NCBI RefSeq assembly: GCF_019799945.1
Contig: NZ_JABGCH010000015.1
Span: 62,001 to 126,000 of the forward strand
Direction: 5' to 3'
Source: Modestobacter marinus
Lineage (GTDB): Bacteria; Actinomycetota; Actinomycetes; Mycobacteriales; Geodermatophilaceae
DNA length: 64,000 nt
Part shown: piece by piece, positions 36,258 to 46,933 of the stretch
Layout of the letters: every line of letters begins with the position of its first letter
Numbering within the stretch: the first letter of the stretch is position 1
Notes under the pieces: model-generated
What the model was told of the DNA's origin: nothing
What the model saw: only the letters and a program-made list of their open reading frames with translations
Database searches by the model: none
Translations under genes and position numbers: made by a program

Positions 36258-38465
36258 CTAGTGGCCGAGGCGGTCGGACAGCGTCCGCAGCAGCCCCTGC
36301 GCGGCCTCGGCGATGACCGTCCCGGGCAGGAAGACCGCGGCAGCCCCCATCTCCTTCAGGGTCGGCACGTCGTCGGGCGGGATGACCCCGCCGACCACGA
36401 CCACCACGTCGTCGGCACCCAGCTCGGCCAGGGCGTCGCGCAGCGCCGGCACCAGGGTGAGGTGGCCGGCGGCGAGCGAGGAGACCCCGACGACGTGCAC
36501 GTCGGCCTCCACCGCCTGCCGGGCGACCTCCTCCGGGGTCTGGAACAGCGGGCCCACGTCGACGTCGAAGCCGAGGTCGGCGAAGGCCGTGGCGATCACC
36601 TTCTGGCCGCGGTCGTGCCCGTCCTGGCCCATCTTGGCGACCAGGATCCGCGGCCGGCGGCCCTCGGCCTCCTCGAACGCCGCCGCCATCCGGCGGGTCT
36701 CCTCCACCGGCCCGGAGTCGCCTGCCTCGTCGCGGTACACACCGGCAATGGTGCGCACCTGGCCGGCGTGCCGCCCCCACACCGTCTCCAGCGCGTCGGA
36801 GATCTCCCCGACGGTGGCCTTCGCCCGGGCCGCGTCGATGGCGAGCTTGAGCAGGTTGGCGTCCAGGTCGCTCCCCCGCCGCCCGTCGGCCGCGGCACGC
36901 GCGGCGCCGGTGAGCCGGCGCAGGGCGTCCTCCACCGCGCGGGCGTCCCGCGAGGCCCGCAGCTCGGCGAGCTTGGCCTTCTGCTGGGCCAGCACGTCGG
37001 CGTTGTCGACCCGCAGCACGTCCACCGCCTCGTCGGCGGCGACCCGGTACTTGTTCACCCCGATGACCGGTTGGCGGCCGGAGTCGATCCGGGCCTGGGT
37101 GCGGGCCGCGGCCTCCTCGATGCGCAGCTTCGGGATCCCGTCGTCGATCGCCTGCGCCATGCCGCCGTGCTCGGCGACCTCCTCGATGTGCGCCCACGCC
37201 CGGCGGGCCAGGTCATAGGTCAGCTTCTCCACGTAGGCCGAGCCGCCCCACGGGTCGATGACCCGCGTCGTCCCCGACTCCTGCTGCAGCAGCAGCTGGG
37301 TGTTGCGGGCGATCCGCGCGGAGAAGTCCGTCGGCAGCGCCAACGCCTCGTCCAGGGCGTTGGTGTGCAGCGACTGGGTGTGCCCCTGGGTGGCGGCCAT
37401 CGCCTCCAGGCAGGTGCGGACGACGTTGTTGTAGACGTCCTGCGCGGTCAACGACCACCCGGAGGTCTGGCAGTGGGTGCGCAGCGACAGCGACTTCGGG
37501 TCCTTCGCCCCCTCGGCCTTCACCAGCCGGGCCCACAGCAGCCGCCCGGCCCGCAGCTTCGCGACCTCCATGAAGAAGTTCATGCCGATGCCCCAGAAGA
37601 ACGACAGCCGGGGCGCGAAGGTGTCGACGTCCATCCCCGCCGCGGTGCCGGCCTTCAGGTACTCCACCCCGTCGGCCAGGGTGTAGGCCAGCTCCAGGTC
37701 GGCGGTCGCCCCGGCCTCCTGGATGTGGTACCCGGAGATGGAGATCGAGTTGAACCGCGGCATCTCGCGCGAGGTGAACGCGAAGATGTCGCTGATGATC
37801 TGCATCGAGGGCTTTGGCGGGTAGATGTAGGTGTTGCGGACCATGAACTCCTTGAGGATGTCGTTCTGGATGGTCCCGGTCAGCCGCGCGGGCGCGACTC
37901 CCTGCTCCTCCGCGGCGACGACGTAGAGCGCCAGCACCGGCAGCACGGCGCCGTTCATGGTCATCGAGACGCTCATCCGGTCCAGCGGGATGCCGTCGAA
38001 CAGCTGGCGCATGTCCAGGATCGAGTCGATCGCCACGCCGGCCATGCCCACGTCGCCGACCACCCGCGGGTGGTCGGAGTCGTAGCCCCGGTGGGTGGGC
38101 AGGTCGAAGGCGACCGACAGGCCCTTCTGCCCGGCGGCGAGGTTCCGCCGGTAGAACGCGTTGGACGCCGCGGCGGTGGAGAACCCGGCGTACTGCCGCA
38201 CCGTCCACGGCTGTGTGGTGTACATCGTCGGATAGGGCCCGCGCAGGTACGGCACGATGCCCGGGTAGGTGGCCAGGAAGTCGACGTCGGCCAGGTCGGC
38301 CGGCGTGTACAGCGGGGGGACGGCGATGCCCTCCGGCGTCTCCCAGGCGGCCTCGGCGACGCCGCGACCGGTCGTGGCCTCGTAGGCCTTCGCCCAGTCG
38401 TCCGCGGTGGCCGCAGCCGCCGGGGGGCCGAGCTCCAGGCCGCCGAAGTCGGGGATCGTGCTCAT
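36258..38465 (-). CDS. mutB: methylmalonyl-CoA mutase large (catalytic) subunit
   Basis: A 735-residue adenosylcobalamin-dependent mutase interconverting methylmalonyl-CoA and succinyl-CoA. The TIM-barrel part contains [35 protein letters not shown] and [11 protein letters not shown]. The C-terminal cobalamin domain contains [13 protein letters not shown], the DxHxxG motif whose His ligates cobalt, and [16 protein letters not shown]. It starts at ATG 38465 in a four-base overlap with mutA. With MeaB it completes propionyl-CoA entry to the TCA cycle. Confidence 0.96.
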   Translation of the reverse strand: MSTIPDFGGLELGPPAAAATADDWAKAYEATTGRGVAEAAWETPEGIAVPPLYTPADLADVDFLATYPGIVPYLRGPYPTMYTTQPWTVRQYAGFSTAAASNAFYRRNLAAGQKGLSVAFDLPTHRGYDSDHPRVVGDVGMAGVAIDSILDMRQLFDGIPLDRMSVSMTMNGAVLPVLALYVVAAEEQGVAPARLTGTIQNDILKEFMVRNTYIYPPKPSMQIISDIFAFTSREMPRFNSISISGYHIQEAGATADLELAYTLADGVEYLKAGTAAGMDVDTFAPRLSFFWGIGMNFFMEVAKLRAGRLLWARLVKAEGAKDPKSLSLRTHCQTSGWSLTAQDVYNNVVRTCLEAMAATQGHTQSLHTNALDEALALPTDFSARIARNTQLLLQQESGTTRVIDPWGGSAYVEKLTYDLARRAWAHIEEVAEHGGMAQAIDDGIPKLRIEEAAARTQARIDSGRQPVIGVNKYRVAADEAVDVLRVDNADVLAQQKAKLAELRASRDARAVEDALRRLTGAARAAADGRRGSDLDANLLKLAIDAARAKATVGEISDALETVWGRHAGQVRTIAGVYRDEAGDSGPVEETRRMAAAFEEAEGRRPRILVAKMGQDGHDRGQKVIATAFADLGFDVDVGPLFQTPEEVARQAVEADVHVVGVSSLAAGHLTLVPALRDALAELGADDVVVVVGGVIPPDDVPTLKEMGAAAVFLPGTVIAEAAQGLLRTLSDRLGH

Positions 38466-40354
38466 GCCTGCACTCCCAGCTGCTCGTGCACCGTCCGCAG
38501 GACCGCGAGGGCGTCACATCCGGCGTACACGTGACCGTCGACGCCGTCCACCCCCAGCGACGGTTTCCCGGCGAGCCACACCCGGGTGGCACCGGCCGCC
38601 CGGAGCTCCGCCACGACCTCGGCCGCGGACTCGGCGTAGTCGGCGTCGGTGCCGCACAGGCACGCGACCGTGGTGCCGGCGCCGGCCAGGCCGCCGGCCC
38701 GGTCGCCGGTGGGGGTCAGCAGCCCCCCGGCCTGGAACAGGGCGGCGGCGAAGCCGGCCCGGGCGGTGTGCCGGGCCACCGGTCCGAGCGTGGCCAGGTA
38801 GACGGCCGGGCGCGGGGAGGCGGCCTCGGCCCGGCCGCGGAGCTCCTCGAAGCCGGCCGCGGCGCGCACCCGGGGCAGCCCCCCGGACGGCGGCGGTGCC
38901 GCGGGGCGCCGCTCGGGCAGCACCTCGGCGGGATTGGGGAACTCGCTGACGCCGGTCACCGCCTCGGTGCGGCGGGCGATCCGCTCGGCCCGCTCGGCCC
39001 AGGCCGCGCCGATCCGGCTGCCCACCAGACCGGAGGAGAGCGCGGCGGCCAGCCCGCCGGCCCGCTCGATCTCGGTGAACCAGGACCAGGCGGCCTGGGC
39101 CAGCGACTCGGTGAGCGACTCCGCGTACCAGGACCCGCCGGCGGGGTCGATGACGCGGGCGAGGTGCGCCTCCTCCAGCAGCAGGCTCTGGGTGTTGCGG
39201 GCGATCCGCCGGGCGAAGGCGTCGGGCAGCCCGAGCGCGGCGTCGAACGGCTGCACGGTGACGACGTCGGCCCCGCCCACGCCCGCGGCGAAACAGGCGA
39301 CCGTCGTCCGCAGCAGGTTCACCCACGGGTCGTGCCGGGTGGTCATCACCGAGGACGTGACCGCGTGCTGCCGTTGCGCCCGCGCCGCGGGCGCGGCGCC
39401 GCTGGCATCCCCCACCCGGTCCCAGAGCCGGCGCGCTGCCCGCAGCGTCGCGATCGTCGTGAACTGGTCGTCGCCGGCGGCGAAGCGGAACTCCAGCTGG
39501 CCGAACGCCTCGTCCACGCTCAGGCCGCCCGCGGTGAGCGCCCGCAGGTAGGCGACCCCGGCGGCCAGCGCGCAGCCGAGCTCCTCCACCGCCGTGGCGC
39601 CCGCGTCGGCGAAGACGGTGGCGTCGACGACGACGGCACGCATCCCCGGATGGGCCGCCGCACGCCGGGCGAACCCGGCCAGATCGGAAAGGTCCTGGTC
39701 CTCCCCCGTCGCCGCCTGCAGCCCCAGCGGGTCCAGCCCCAGGCAGCTGCCCGGGGCGAGGTCGGTACGCCCCTCGACCAGGGCCAGGAACGCCTCCGCG
39801 GCCGGCGTGCCGCCCTCCAGCGTCACCGGGGCGAGGTCCAGGTAGACGTCGGCGAGCACCTCGCCGAGCGCGTCCACCGGCAACGCGCCGTCGCCGAGCA
39901 CCAGCCACAGCGAGGAGACGCCGTTGTCCAGGTCCGCGGCGATCGCCTCCCGGGTGACCGCGACGTCCGGGTCGGCGTGCCGCTGCCGGACGTCCCAGCC
40001 GCCGGGCACGTCGGTGTCCGCCCCACCGGCCGCGGTCGTCCCCGCCGCGCCGGCCCGCGCGCCGCGGACGAACGGCGGCAGCCCGGGCACGCCGACCGCC
40101 GTCGGCAGGTTCCCGGCGTCCTCGGCGGTGTAGAGCGGCGCGACCGTCACCCCCGTGGCGACCGTGCGGCGCAGCACCTCCTCGACCGGGTCGGGCAGCT
40201 CCGTGCGGCCGGCCTTGCGCAGCACGGCGGCCACCAGCTGCCGCCACTCGTCGCGGGTCGCCGGCGGGAACTCCGCGGCGAGCGAGAGCTCGGCGGGGGC
40301 CTCCGGCTCGGCCGGGGGTGGCCCCTCGGGGTGACCGATCTCGGTGGAAGGCAT
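38462..40354 (-). CDS. mutA: methylmalonyl-CoA mutase small subunit
   Basis: A 630-residue non-catalytic partner of MutB. It keeps the barrel-type fold ([61 protein letters not shown]-like sequence) but the C-terminal domain lacks a DxHxxG cobalamin motif, as expected for the small subunit. The ATG at 40354 begins [11 protein letters not shown] and fits the family length. It heads the mutA-mutB-meaB operon on the minus strand. Confidence 0.92.
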   Translation of the reverse strand: MPSTEIGHPEGPPPAEPEAPAELSLAAEFPPATRDEWRQLVAAVLRKAGRTELPDPVEEVLRRTVATGVTVAPLYTAEDAGNLPTAVGVPGLPPFVRGARAGAAGTTAAGGADTDVPGGWDVRQRHADPDVAVTREAIAADLDNGVSSLWLVLGDGALPVDALGEVLADVYLDLAPVTLEGGTPAAEAFLALVEGRTDLAPGSCLGLDPLGLQAATGEDQDLSDLAGFARRAAAHPGMRAVVVDATVFADAGATAVEELGCALAAGVAYLRALTAGGLSVDEAFGQLEFRFAAGDDQFTTIATLRAARRLWDRVGDASGAAPAARAQRQHAVTSSVMTTRHDPWVNLLRTTVACFAAGVGGADVVTVQPFDAALGLPDAFARRIARNTQSLLLEEAHLARVIDPAGGSWYAESLTESLAQAAWSWFTEIERAGGLAAALSSGLVGSRIGAAWAERAERIARRTEAVTGVSEFPNPAEVLPERRPAAPPPSGGLPRVRAAAGFEELRGRAEAASPRPAVYLATLGPVARHTARAGFAAALFQAGGLLTPTGDRAGGLAGAGTTVACLCGTDADYAESAAEVVAELRAAGATRVWLAGKPSLGVDGVDGHVYAGCDALAVLRTVHEQLGVQA

Positions 40355-40401
40355 CGTCGGGTTTCCGCCTCTCAGGTGCTGATGAGCGCGTCAGGACAGG
40401 T

Positions 40402-41652
40402 CTACATGCTCCTACCGACCGGCGGGCCGGCGGGGAGCACGGCATCGGCGGCAAGCGCGTGCAGCGCGGTGCGGGCCAGCAGCCGCAGCCCGACGCCGAT
40501 CGCCCGCTCGTCGACGTCGAAGGTCCCCCGGTGCAGGTCCAACAGCTCGCCCGAGCCGTGCGTGCCCAGCCGGGCCAGCGCGATGGGCATCACCTCGGCG
40601 AACCAGCCGAAGTCCTCCCCGCCCATGCTCTGCGGCGAGAGCTCGACGCCCTCGCTGCCGACCGTCTCCAGCGCGGCCGAACGCATGAGTGCGACGCTCC
40701 GCGGGTCGTTGACCACCGGCGGCACCCCGCGCACGTACTCGATGTCGACCTCGGCGCCCGACGTCCGCGCCACCTCGGTGACCAGCCGGCGGACGAGCTC
40801 CTCCGCGTCGCTCCACACCGACCGGTCCAGCACCCGCAGCGTGCCGCGCAGCGTGCCGGTCTCCGGGATCGCGTTCGGGGCGACGCCCGCGCTCACCGAA
40901 CCCCACACCAGGGACACGCCGGAGCGGGGGTCCACGACCCGGGACAGCAGGCCGGGCACCTCGGTGACCACCCGGCCCAGCGCGTGCACGAGGTCGACGG
41001 TCAGCTGGGGCCGCGCGGTGTGCCCGCCCGGGCCGGTGAGGGTCACCTCGACCCGGTCGCACGCGGCGGTGATCGCGCCGGTCCGCAGCCCCACCTTGCC
41101 GACGTGCACCGACGGGTCGCAGTGCAGCGCGAACGCCCGCGAGGCGCCGGCCAGCACGCCCTCCTCGAGGACCAGCAGCCCACCGCCGGGCACCCGCTCC
41201 TCGGCGGGCTGGAAGACGCAGCGGACCGTGCCGGGCAGGTCCGCCAGCGACGCGAGGGCCAGGGCCACGCCCAGCAGCACGGTGGTGTGCACGTCGTGAC
41301 CGCAGGCGTGGCAGAGGCCCTCGCGGATGGAGGCGTAGGGGACGTCCTTGAGGTCGGCCAGCGGCAGGGCGTCGATGTCGGCCCTCAGCACCACGACCGG
41401 GCCCCCGTCCAGCCCGCTGCCGCCGACGTCGCACACCAGGCCGGTGCCGGCCGTCAGTCGGCGTGGCCGCAGCCCGGCGGCGGTGAGCCGCTGCTCGAGG
41501 TAGGCGGTCGTCTCGTGCTCGGCGAAGCCGAGCTCCGGGTGCGCGTGCAGGTGCCGGCGGACGGCGACCAGCTCCGGCTGGTGCGCCCGCGACCAGGCGT
41601 CGACCGCCCGGCCGGCCACCTCCACGGCCGGGACCGGCTCCTCCCGCGTCAT
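40402..41652 (-). CDS. M20 family amidohydrolase (AmiB1-like)
   Basis: A 416-residue metallopeptidase/amidohydrolase of the M20D group (IAA-amino acid hydrolase, hippurate hydrolase relatives). Metal-site motifs are CHACGHDVHTTVLLG, VFQPAEERVPGGG and SMGGEDFGWF. ATG 41652 is preferred because AGGAG lies eight bases upstream; the in-frame ATG at 41676 overlaps the stop of the GCS2 gene in ATGA but has no ribosome-binding site. Location beside lpdA and punA matches the amiA1/amiB1 pair of M. tuberculosis, though only one copy is present here. The substrate is unknown. Confidence 0.87.
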   Translation of the reverse strand: MTREEPVPAVEVAGRAVDAWSRAHQPELVAVRRHLHAHPELGFAEHETTAYLEQRLTAAGLRPRRLTAGTGLVCDVGGSGLDGGPVVVLRADIDALPLADLKDVPYASIREGLCHACGHDVHTTVLLGVALALASLADLPGTVRCVFQPAEERVPGGGLLVLEEGVLAGASRAFALHCDPSVHVGKVGLRTGAITAACDRVEVTLTGPGGHTARPQLTVDLVHALGRVVTEVPGLLSRVVDPRSGVSLVWGSVSAGVAPNAIPETGTLRGTLRVLDRSVWSDAEELVRRLVTEVARTSGAEVDIEYVRGVPPVVNDPRSVALMRSAALETVGSEGVELSPQSMGGEDFGWFAEVMPIALARLGTHGSGELLDLHRGTFDVDERAIGVGLRLLARTALHALAADAVLPAGPPVGRSM

Positions 41653-41672
41653 CCCGCCACTCCTGTCGTCGA

Positions 41673-42815
41673 TCATGCGCGGCGTGGCAGCCCGTCGCGC
41701 ATCTCCGCGACCAGGCTGTCGACCACCGGCCGCAGGTCGCCGCCGTGCGCCGCGGCGACCGCCCGCTGCCGCTGGTAGCTGGCTCCCACGGTGAGCACCC
41801 GGTCGACGTCGGCCAGCTCGGCCTCGCAGCCCAGTTTGCGCGCGAACGGGGCGAGCTCCTCGGCCAGGTCCGCGATCGCCTGCCGCACCGGCCGCACGGT
41901 GCCCTTGTCGTCGACGACGATGTCGGCGTCCAGCCCGTGGCGGGTGGCCCGCCACTTGTTCTCCCGCAGCACCCAGCTCGCCGGGGTGGGCAGCGTGTAC
42001 CCGCGGTCGATCTCCTGGTCGAGCTTCTCCACCAGGCACTGCGCGATCGCGGCCACCACCCCGATCTCGTCCAGCGTGGGCAACCCGTCGCAGATCCGCA
42101 GCTCGACGGTCCCGAAGTTCGGGTGCGGCCGGATGTCCCACCACACCTCGCGGACGCTCTCGATGGCGCCGGTGGTGATCAGGGTCTCCATGTACTGCTC
42201 AAACGCCGGCCAGTCGGCCAGCTGGTAGGGCAGCCCGGCGGTGGGCAGGCCCTCGAAGACCTTGGTCCGGGCCGACGCCAGGCCGGTGTCGCAGCCGGAC
42301 CAGTAGGGGGAGGACGCCGACAGCGCGAGGAAGTGCGGGATGTACTGGGTGAGCGCGTTGACGATCGGGAAGGCCTTGTCCCCCGACCGGACGCCGACGT
42401 GCACGTGGACGCCGAAGATCTGCATGCGGCGGGCCATCCACTGCATCCGCTCCATGAGCTGGACGTACCGCTCCTTGGGCGAGACCTCCTGCGAGCGCCA
42501 GTGGGTGAACGGGTGGGTGCCCGCGCACATCAGGTCGAGCCCGCGCGCGTCCGCCGCGGCGGCGACCTCGGCGATGGTGCCGGCGAGGTCGGCCTTCGCC
42601 TCGGCGACGGTCGAGCAGATGCCGGTGATCACCTCGATGGTCGACTGGAGCAGCTCGTGCTTGGCCTTCGGGTGCTCGTGCAGCCCCTCGGGCGTGATGG
42701 CGGCGAGCACCTCGACGGCACCGGCGGTGAGCTCGCGGGTGTCCCGGTCGACCAGCTGCAGCTCCCACTCCACGCCGAGGCTCGCCCGCTCGGAGGAGTG
42801 GAACGGGATCTTCAT
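41673..42815 (-). CDS. carboxylate-amine ligase, glutamate-cysteine ligase family 2 (YbdK type)
   Basis: A 380-residue GCS2-family ATP-dependent ligase. It begins FHSSERASLGVEWELQLVD with the Glu-binding GVEWELQLV motif, and contains CAGTHPFTHW, FGVHVHVGVRSGDKA, WWDIRPHPNFGTVELRICD and RENKWRATRHGLDADI, all typical. Members show weak glutamate-cysteine ligase activity or unknown ligase roles; actinobacteria mainly use mycothiol, so glutathione synthesis is not implied. The gene is coupled to the M20 amidase downstream and divergent from punA. Confidence 0.88.
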   Translation of the reverse strand: MKIPFHSSERASLGVEWELQLVDRDTRELTAGAVEVLAAITPEGLHEHPKAKHELLQSTIEVITGICSTVAEAKADLAGTIAEVAAAADARGLDLMCAGTHPFTHWRSQEVSPKERYVQLMERMQWMARRMQIFGVHVHVGVRSGDKAFPIVNALTQYIPHFLALSASSPYWSGCDTGLASARTKVFEGLPTAGLPYQLADWPAFEQYMETLITTGAIESVREVWWDIRPHPNFGTVELRICDGLPTLDEIGVVAAIAQCLVEKLDQEIDRGYTLPTPASWVLRENKWRATRHGLDADIVVDDKGTVRPVRQAIADLAEELAPFARKLGCEAELADVDRVLTVGASYQRQRAVAAAHGGDLRPVVDSLVAEMRDGLPRRA

Positions 42816-42937
42816 CCCGGGGAGTCTAGGGACGCCGGAGCCCCCTCGCCCGGTCGATGACCAGCGCCGTCGCCGGCTGCCGCCCGGGAGTACCTTGCCT
42901 GCCCTCCCGGGACGCGCCGCTGGGCTACGTTCGCCGC

Positions 42938-43786
42938 GTGGACCACCTGAACGCCGCCGTCCCCACCGATCACCATCCCCACCCGGCGCTGGTGACCGAT
43001 CCCGCCGCCCTCGCCACCCGGGCGGCGGAGGACCTGGTCACCGCCCTGGGCACCGGACACGACGTCGCGGTCGTCATGGGCTCCGGCTGGGCGCCGGCCG
43101 CCGAGGCCTTCGGCGAGACGCTCGCCAGCGTGGGGATCGGTGACCTCCCCGGGTTCGCCGCGCCGAGCGTGGTCGGGCACGGCGGCGAGATCCGCTCCGT
43201 GCGGGTGGGGCCGCGCAAGGTGCTGCTGTTCCTCGGCCGCACGCACCTCTACGAGGGCCGCGGGGTCGAGCCGGTGGTGCACGGCATCCGGACCGCGGCC
43301 GCCGCGGGGGTGCGCACCGTCGTCCTCACCAACGCCGCCGGCGGCCTGGCCGCCGACCACCGGGTGGGCCAGGCGGTGCTGATCAGCGACCACCTCAACC
43401 TGACCGCCCGGTCGCCGCTCGTGGGCGGCACCTTCGTCGACCTGACCGACCTCTACTCCGCGCGGCTGCGCGGCCTCGCGAGGGAGATCAACCCGGAGCT
43501 GACCGAGGGCGTCTACGCCGCGCTGCCGGGGCCGCACTTCGAGACGCCGGCGGAGATCCGCATGCTCCGCACGCTGGGCGCGGACCTGGTGGGCATGTCG
43601 ACGGCGCTCGAGGCGATCGCCGCCCGCGCCGCGGGCATGGAGGTGTTCGGGCTGTCGATGGTCACCAACGCGGCGGCCGGGATCACCGGCGAGGCGCTGG
43701 ACCACCAGGAGGTGCTCGAGGCGGGCCGGGCGGCGGCGGGCCGGCTGGGCGCGTTCCTGGTCGAGCTGATCGGGCGGATGCCGTGA
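42938..43786 (+). CDS. punA: purine-nucleoside phosphorylase
   Basis: A 282-residue trimeric-type PNP that phosphorolyses guanosine and inosine in purine salvage. Motifs are [12 protein letters not shown] (phosphate site), [57 protein letters not shown] and [13 protein letters not shown] 42938 is chosen because upstream codons include non-family Cys/Pro-rich residues. It matches the position of deoD (Rv3307) next to pmmB in M. tuberculosis. Confidence 0.93.
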   Translation: MDHLNAAVPTDHHPHPALVTDPAALATRAAEDLVTALGTGHDVAVVMGSGWAPAAEAFGETLASVGIGDLPGFAAPSVVGHGGEIRSVRVGPRKVLLFLGRTHLYEGRGVEPVVHGIRTAAAAGVRTVVLTNAAGGLAADHRVGQAVLISDHLNLTARSPLVGGTFVDLTDLYSARLRGLAREINPELTEGVYAALPGPHFETPAEIRMLRTLGADLVGMSTALEAIAARAAGMEVFGLSMVTNAAAGITGEALDHQEVLEAGRAAAGRLGAFLVELIGRMP

Positions 43787-43799
43787 GCGGACCGGGCCG

Positions 43800-43855
43800 T
43801 GGGCATCGCAGCGGGGAACGAGCGAGGCGCGGAGCGCCCCGCGGGAGCGAGCAGG
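43800..43855. repeat. diverged relative of the 28187/28262 intergenic repeat
   Basis: The 76-base spacer between punA and the epimerase gene holds GGGCATCGCAGCG, GAGCGAGGCGCGGAGCG and further GAGCG blocks in the same order as the 47-base repeat upstream of accD5, with insertions and substitutions. A GTGAGCG start follows it as in the other location. This suggests a dispersed element located just upstream of genes. Confidence 0.5.
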
Positions 43856-43862
43856 TGATCCC

Positions 43863-44705
43863 GTGAGCGGCGGGCCCGTGCTGATCACCGGCGCGGCCGG
43901 CGGGGTCGGCACCGTGCTGCGGGGCGGCCTGCCGGAGAAGGGGTGGGCGCTGCGCAGCCTGGACGTCGTGGAGCTGCAGGAAACGCGCCCCGGCGAGGAG
44001 CACCGGGTGGCCGACGCGGCCGACCTGGCGGCGATGGTGGACGCGGCCACGGGCGCCTCCGCCGTCGTCCAGTTGGCCGGGCACCGCGGCGAGGCGACCT
44101 GGCCGGTGATCGCGCACTCGCACATCGAGACGACCCGGACGGCGCTGGAGGCCGCCCGCCGGGCCGGCGTGCAGCGGGTGGTGCTGGCCAGCAGCAACCA
44201 CGCCACCGGCTTCACCCCGCGGCCGGCCGGGGGCCTGCTGCGGGAGGCGGACGCCCCGCACCGGCCGGACACCTACTACGGCGTCGCGAAGGTGACGATG
44301 GAGGCGCTCGGCTCGCTCTACGTCGACCGGTACGGGATGGACGTCGTCTGCCTGCGGATCGGCAGCGCCTTCCCCGAGCCGACGACGGTGCGCCAGCTGG
44401 CCACCTGGCTGTCCCCCGGCGACACCGTCCGGCTGGTGGACGCGGCGCTGCGGGCGCCCTCCCCGGGCTACGCCGTCGTCTGGGGCATCTCGGCCAACAC
44501 CCGGGCCTGGTGGGACCTCTCCGCCGCCCGCGCCCTCGGGTACGACCCTCAGGACGACGCCGAGCCGTACGCCGAGGCGCTGATCGAGGCCTACGGCGAG
44601 CCGGACCCCGACGACCCGGTGCACGCCCGGGTGGGCGGTGAGTACACGCTGCCCGACCTGGACGCCGACGAGGTCGAGGCGCGGATGGGCGAGGAGGGCC
44701 GGTGA
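43863..44705 (+). CDS. NAD-dependent epimerase/dehydratase (uronate dehydrogenase-like SDR)
   Basis: A 280-residue extended short-chain dehydrogenase. It has the NAD-binding TGAAGGVGTVLRGGL, VVQLAGHRGEATW, SSNHATGF (catalytic Ser region) and the YxxxK motif in TYYGVAKVTMEALG. Overall arrangement resembles uronate dehydrogenases and related NAD(P)-dependent sugar enzymes. Its stop overlaps the GTG of the phosphosugar mutase gene (GTGA), so sugar metabolism is a reasonable inference. The exact substrate cannot be told. Confidence 0.82.
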   Translation: MSGGPVLITGAAGGVGTVLRGGLPEKGWALRSLDVVELQETRPGEEHRVADAADLAAMVDAATGASAVVQLAGHRGEATWPVIAHSHIETTRTALEAARRAGVQRVVLASSNHATGFTPRPAGGLLREADAPHRPDTYYGVAKVTMEALGSLYVDRYGMDVVCLRIGSAFPEPTTVRQLATWLSPGDTVRLVDAALRAPSPGYAVVWGISANTRAWWDLSAARALGYDPQDDAEPYAEALIEAYGEPDPDDPVHARVGGEYTLPDLDADEVEARMGEEGR

Positions 44706-46342
44706 CGGTCCTGCAGGTCGCCCGGGACTGGGCGGACGACGACCCGCACGAGGGTGACCGGGCCGAGATCGAGGCGCTCGTGCGGGCCTCGGGCCAGAGC
44801 CCCGACGCCCTGGCCGAGCTGACCCGCCGGTTCGCCGGGCCGTTGACCTTCGGCACGGCCGGCCTGCGCGGTCCGCTGCGGGCCGGGCCGGCCGGGATGA
44901 ACGCCGCGGTGGTCACCCGGGCGGCGGCCGGGCTGGGCGCCTGGCTCACCGGGGCGGGACACGGCGGTGGCGGGGTGGTCATCGGCTACGACGCGCGGCG
45001 CCGGTCCGACGAGTTCGCCCAGCTGACGGCCGAGGTGCTCAGCGGCGCGGGGTTCGCCGTCCAGGTGCTGCCCCGGCCACTCCCCACGCCGGTGCTCTCC
45101 TTCGCGGTGCGCTCCCTCGGCGCGGTCGCCGGGATCATGGTGACCGCCAGCCACAACCCCCCGCAGGACAACGGCTACAAGGTCTACCTGGCCGACGGCG
45201 CCCAGCTGGTGCCGCCGGCCGACCGGGAGATCGAGGCGGCGATCGCCGCGGTCGGCCCGCTGCGCGACCTGCCGCGCGGCGAGGACTGGACGACGCTCGG
45301 GGACGACGTCGAGACCGACTACGTCGCCGCCGTGGTCGACGCGCTGGAGCCGGGCCGCGTGCCGCTGGCCGACCGGCAGGCGCTGGTGGTCGCTTACACG
45401 GCGATGCACGGGGTCGGCTCCCCCACCACGCGGCGGGTGTTCGACGCCGCCGGGTTCGGCCCGCTGCACGCCGTTCCGCAGCAGGACCGCCCTGATCCGG
45501 ACTTCCCGACGGTGAGCTTCCCCAACCCGGAGGAGCCGGGCGCGGTCGACCTGCTGACCGCGCTGGCCGAGCGGGTCGGCGCGGACCTGGCGATCGCCCA
45601 GGACCCCGACGCGGACCGCTGCTCGGTGGTCTGCGGCGGCCGGCAGCTGACCGGCGACGAGGTCGGTGTGCTGCTCGCCGACTGGCTGCTGCGCCGCGGG
45701 GTCACCGGCACCTACGCGGCGTCGCTGGTGAGCGGCTCGCTGCTGCGCGAGCTGGCGCGGTCGCACGGCGTGCCGTTCGCGGAGACCCCGACCGGGTTCA
45801 AGTGGATCATCCGGGCCGGCTCGGCCGCTGCGCCGCTGGTGTTCGGCTACGAGGAGGCGCTCGGCTACGCCGTGACCCCGTCGGTGGCCCGGGACAAGGA
45901 CGGCGTCTCCGCGTCGCTGGCGGTCGCGCTGCTCGCGGCCGAGCTGAAGGCCGAGGGCCGCACGCTCCCCGACCGTCTCGACGAGCTCGCGGTGGAGCAC
46001 GGCCTGTTCGTCACCGGCCAGCTGTCCGCGCGGGTGGAGGACCTGTCGCTGATCACCGGGGCGATGCAGCGGCTGCGGGCGCGGCCGCCGGCGCAGCTGC
46101 TCGGGCGGGACGTCACGGCGACCGACCTGCGGGAGACCGACCCGCCGGTGGACGGGGTGCGGCTGCAGGGCGACGGTGTGCGGGTCACGGTCCGGCCCAG
46201 CGGGACCGAGCCGAAGCTCAAGGCGTACCTGGAGACCGTCGTCCCGGTCGCCGGGCGGGACGCGGTGCCCGCCGCCCGCGGGCGCGCGGCGGACGAGCTG
46301 GACCGGCTGTGCGCGGAGATGGCGACCGCACTCGGCCTGTAG
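44702..46342 (+). CDS. pmmB: phospho-sugar mutase (phosphomannomutase/phosphoglucomutase)
   Basis: A 546-residue alpha-D-phosphohexomutase. The four domains are complete: FGTAGLRGPLRAGPAGMN, the catalytic phosphoserine motif TASHNPPQDNGYKVY, metal-binding DPDADRCSVV, sugar-binding GYEEALGYAV, and the phosphate-binding RPSGTEPKLKAYLE near the C-terminus. It starts with GTG coupled to the epimerase gene and follows punA, as pmmB does in M. tuberculosis. A strong stem-loop directly after the stop ends the transcript. Confidence 0.92.
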   Translation: MTVLQVARDWADDDPHEGDRAEIEALVRASGQSPDALAELTRRFAGPLTFGTAGLRGPLRAGPAGMNAAVVTRAAAGLGAWLTGAGHGGGGVVIGYDARRRSDEFAQLTAEVLSGAGFAVQVLPRPLPTPVLSFAVRSLGAVAGIMVTASHNPPQDNGYKVYLADGAQLVPPADREIEAAIAAVGPLRDLPRGEDWTTLGDDVETDYVAAVVDALEPGRVPLADRQALVVAYTAMHGVGSPTTRRVFDAAGFGPLHAVPQQDRPDPDFPTVSFPNPEEPGAVDLLTALAERVGADLAIAQDPDADRCSVVCGGRQLTGDEVGVLLADWLLRRGVTGTYAASLVSGSLLRELARSHGVPFAETPTGFKWIIRAGSAAAPLVFGYEEALGYAVTPSVARDKDGVSASLAVALLAAELKAEGRTLPDRLDELAVEHGLFVTGQLSARVEDLSLITGAMQRLRARPPAQLLGRDVTATDLRETDPPVDGVRLQGDGVRVTVRPSGTEPKLKAYLETVVPVAGRDAVPAARGRAADELDRLCAEMATALGL

Positions 46343-46389
46343 ACCGGCGCGGGCGGCGCACGCTGCGGTGCGCCGCCCGCTCGCCGGTC
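46342..46389. terminator. bidirectional stem-loop terminator between pmmB and a DUF805 gene
   Basis: A perfect 13-base stem, 46349-46361 with 46368-46380 (GCGGGCGGCGCAC and its complement), encloses a six-base loop. It is extended by a second 7-base pairing, 46342-46348 with 46383-46389, across a two-base bulge. It lies between the stop codons of two convergent genes, so it can serve both strands. No U-tract is present, which is common in such GC-rich genomes. Confidence 0.75.
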
Positions 46390-46813
46390 AGCTGTAGGAC
46401 GTCGGGTAGCCGGGCTCCTGGACCCGGTCCCCGACCGGGGGCGGGCCGTACTTGTTGTGACCCGGGGTGCCGGGGATGAAGCCGGCCAGCACGAGCAGGA
46501 CGAGCCAGCCGATCATCGGGAGCAGCAGGAAGAGCAGCCAGACGGCCGACTTGTCCTGGTCGTGCAGCCGGGTGACCGTCGAGGAGATCGACGGGACCAG
46601 CGTGAGCACGGTGACCGCGATGGAGATGGGCCCCATGCTGTACCACGCGCTGGCACTGCTCGCGGTGGTCGTCGTCTCGAGCTCGGCGAAGCCCATCGCC
46701 AGGTCGGCGACCGAGGCCAGGATGCCGAGCAGCGCCAGCGGCAGGACGTAGTACAGCCAGAAGGTGCGGCGGGTGATGCGGCCGCGGGAGACGTACCACT
46801 GCGCGATGTTCAC
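46388..46813 (-). CDS. DUF805 family membrane protein
   Basis: A 141-residue protein with MNIAQWYVSRGRITRRTFWLYYVLPL at the start, four membrane helices and the conserved TRLHDQDKSAVWLLFLLLPMIGWLVLLVL segment, the hallmark of DUF805. The tail is short and polar with GHNKYGPPP. Function of the family is unknown. A paralogue follows at 46934, and both are read leftward. Confidence 0.87.
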   Translation of the reverse strand: MNIAQWYVSRGRITRRTFWLYYVLPLALLGILASVADLAMGFAELETTTTASSASAWYSMGPISIAVTVLTLVPSISSTVTRLHDQDKSAVWLLFLLLPMIGWLVLLVLAGFIPGTPGHNKYGPPPVGDRVQEPGYPTSYS

Positions 46814-46933
46814 GTGGACCTCACTGTGGGAGCGGTGCCGCCGGGCTGGGGCGGTGGCTCATCCTGGCGGTCACGCTGCGGGATGTCTTTGCCCCTTGAG
46901 GGTGACACGCCGCCGGCCGGTGCGGTGGTCTCG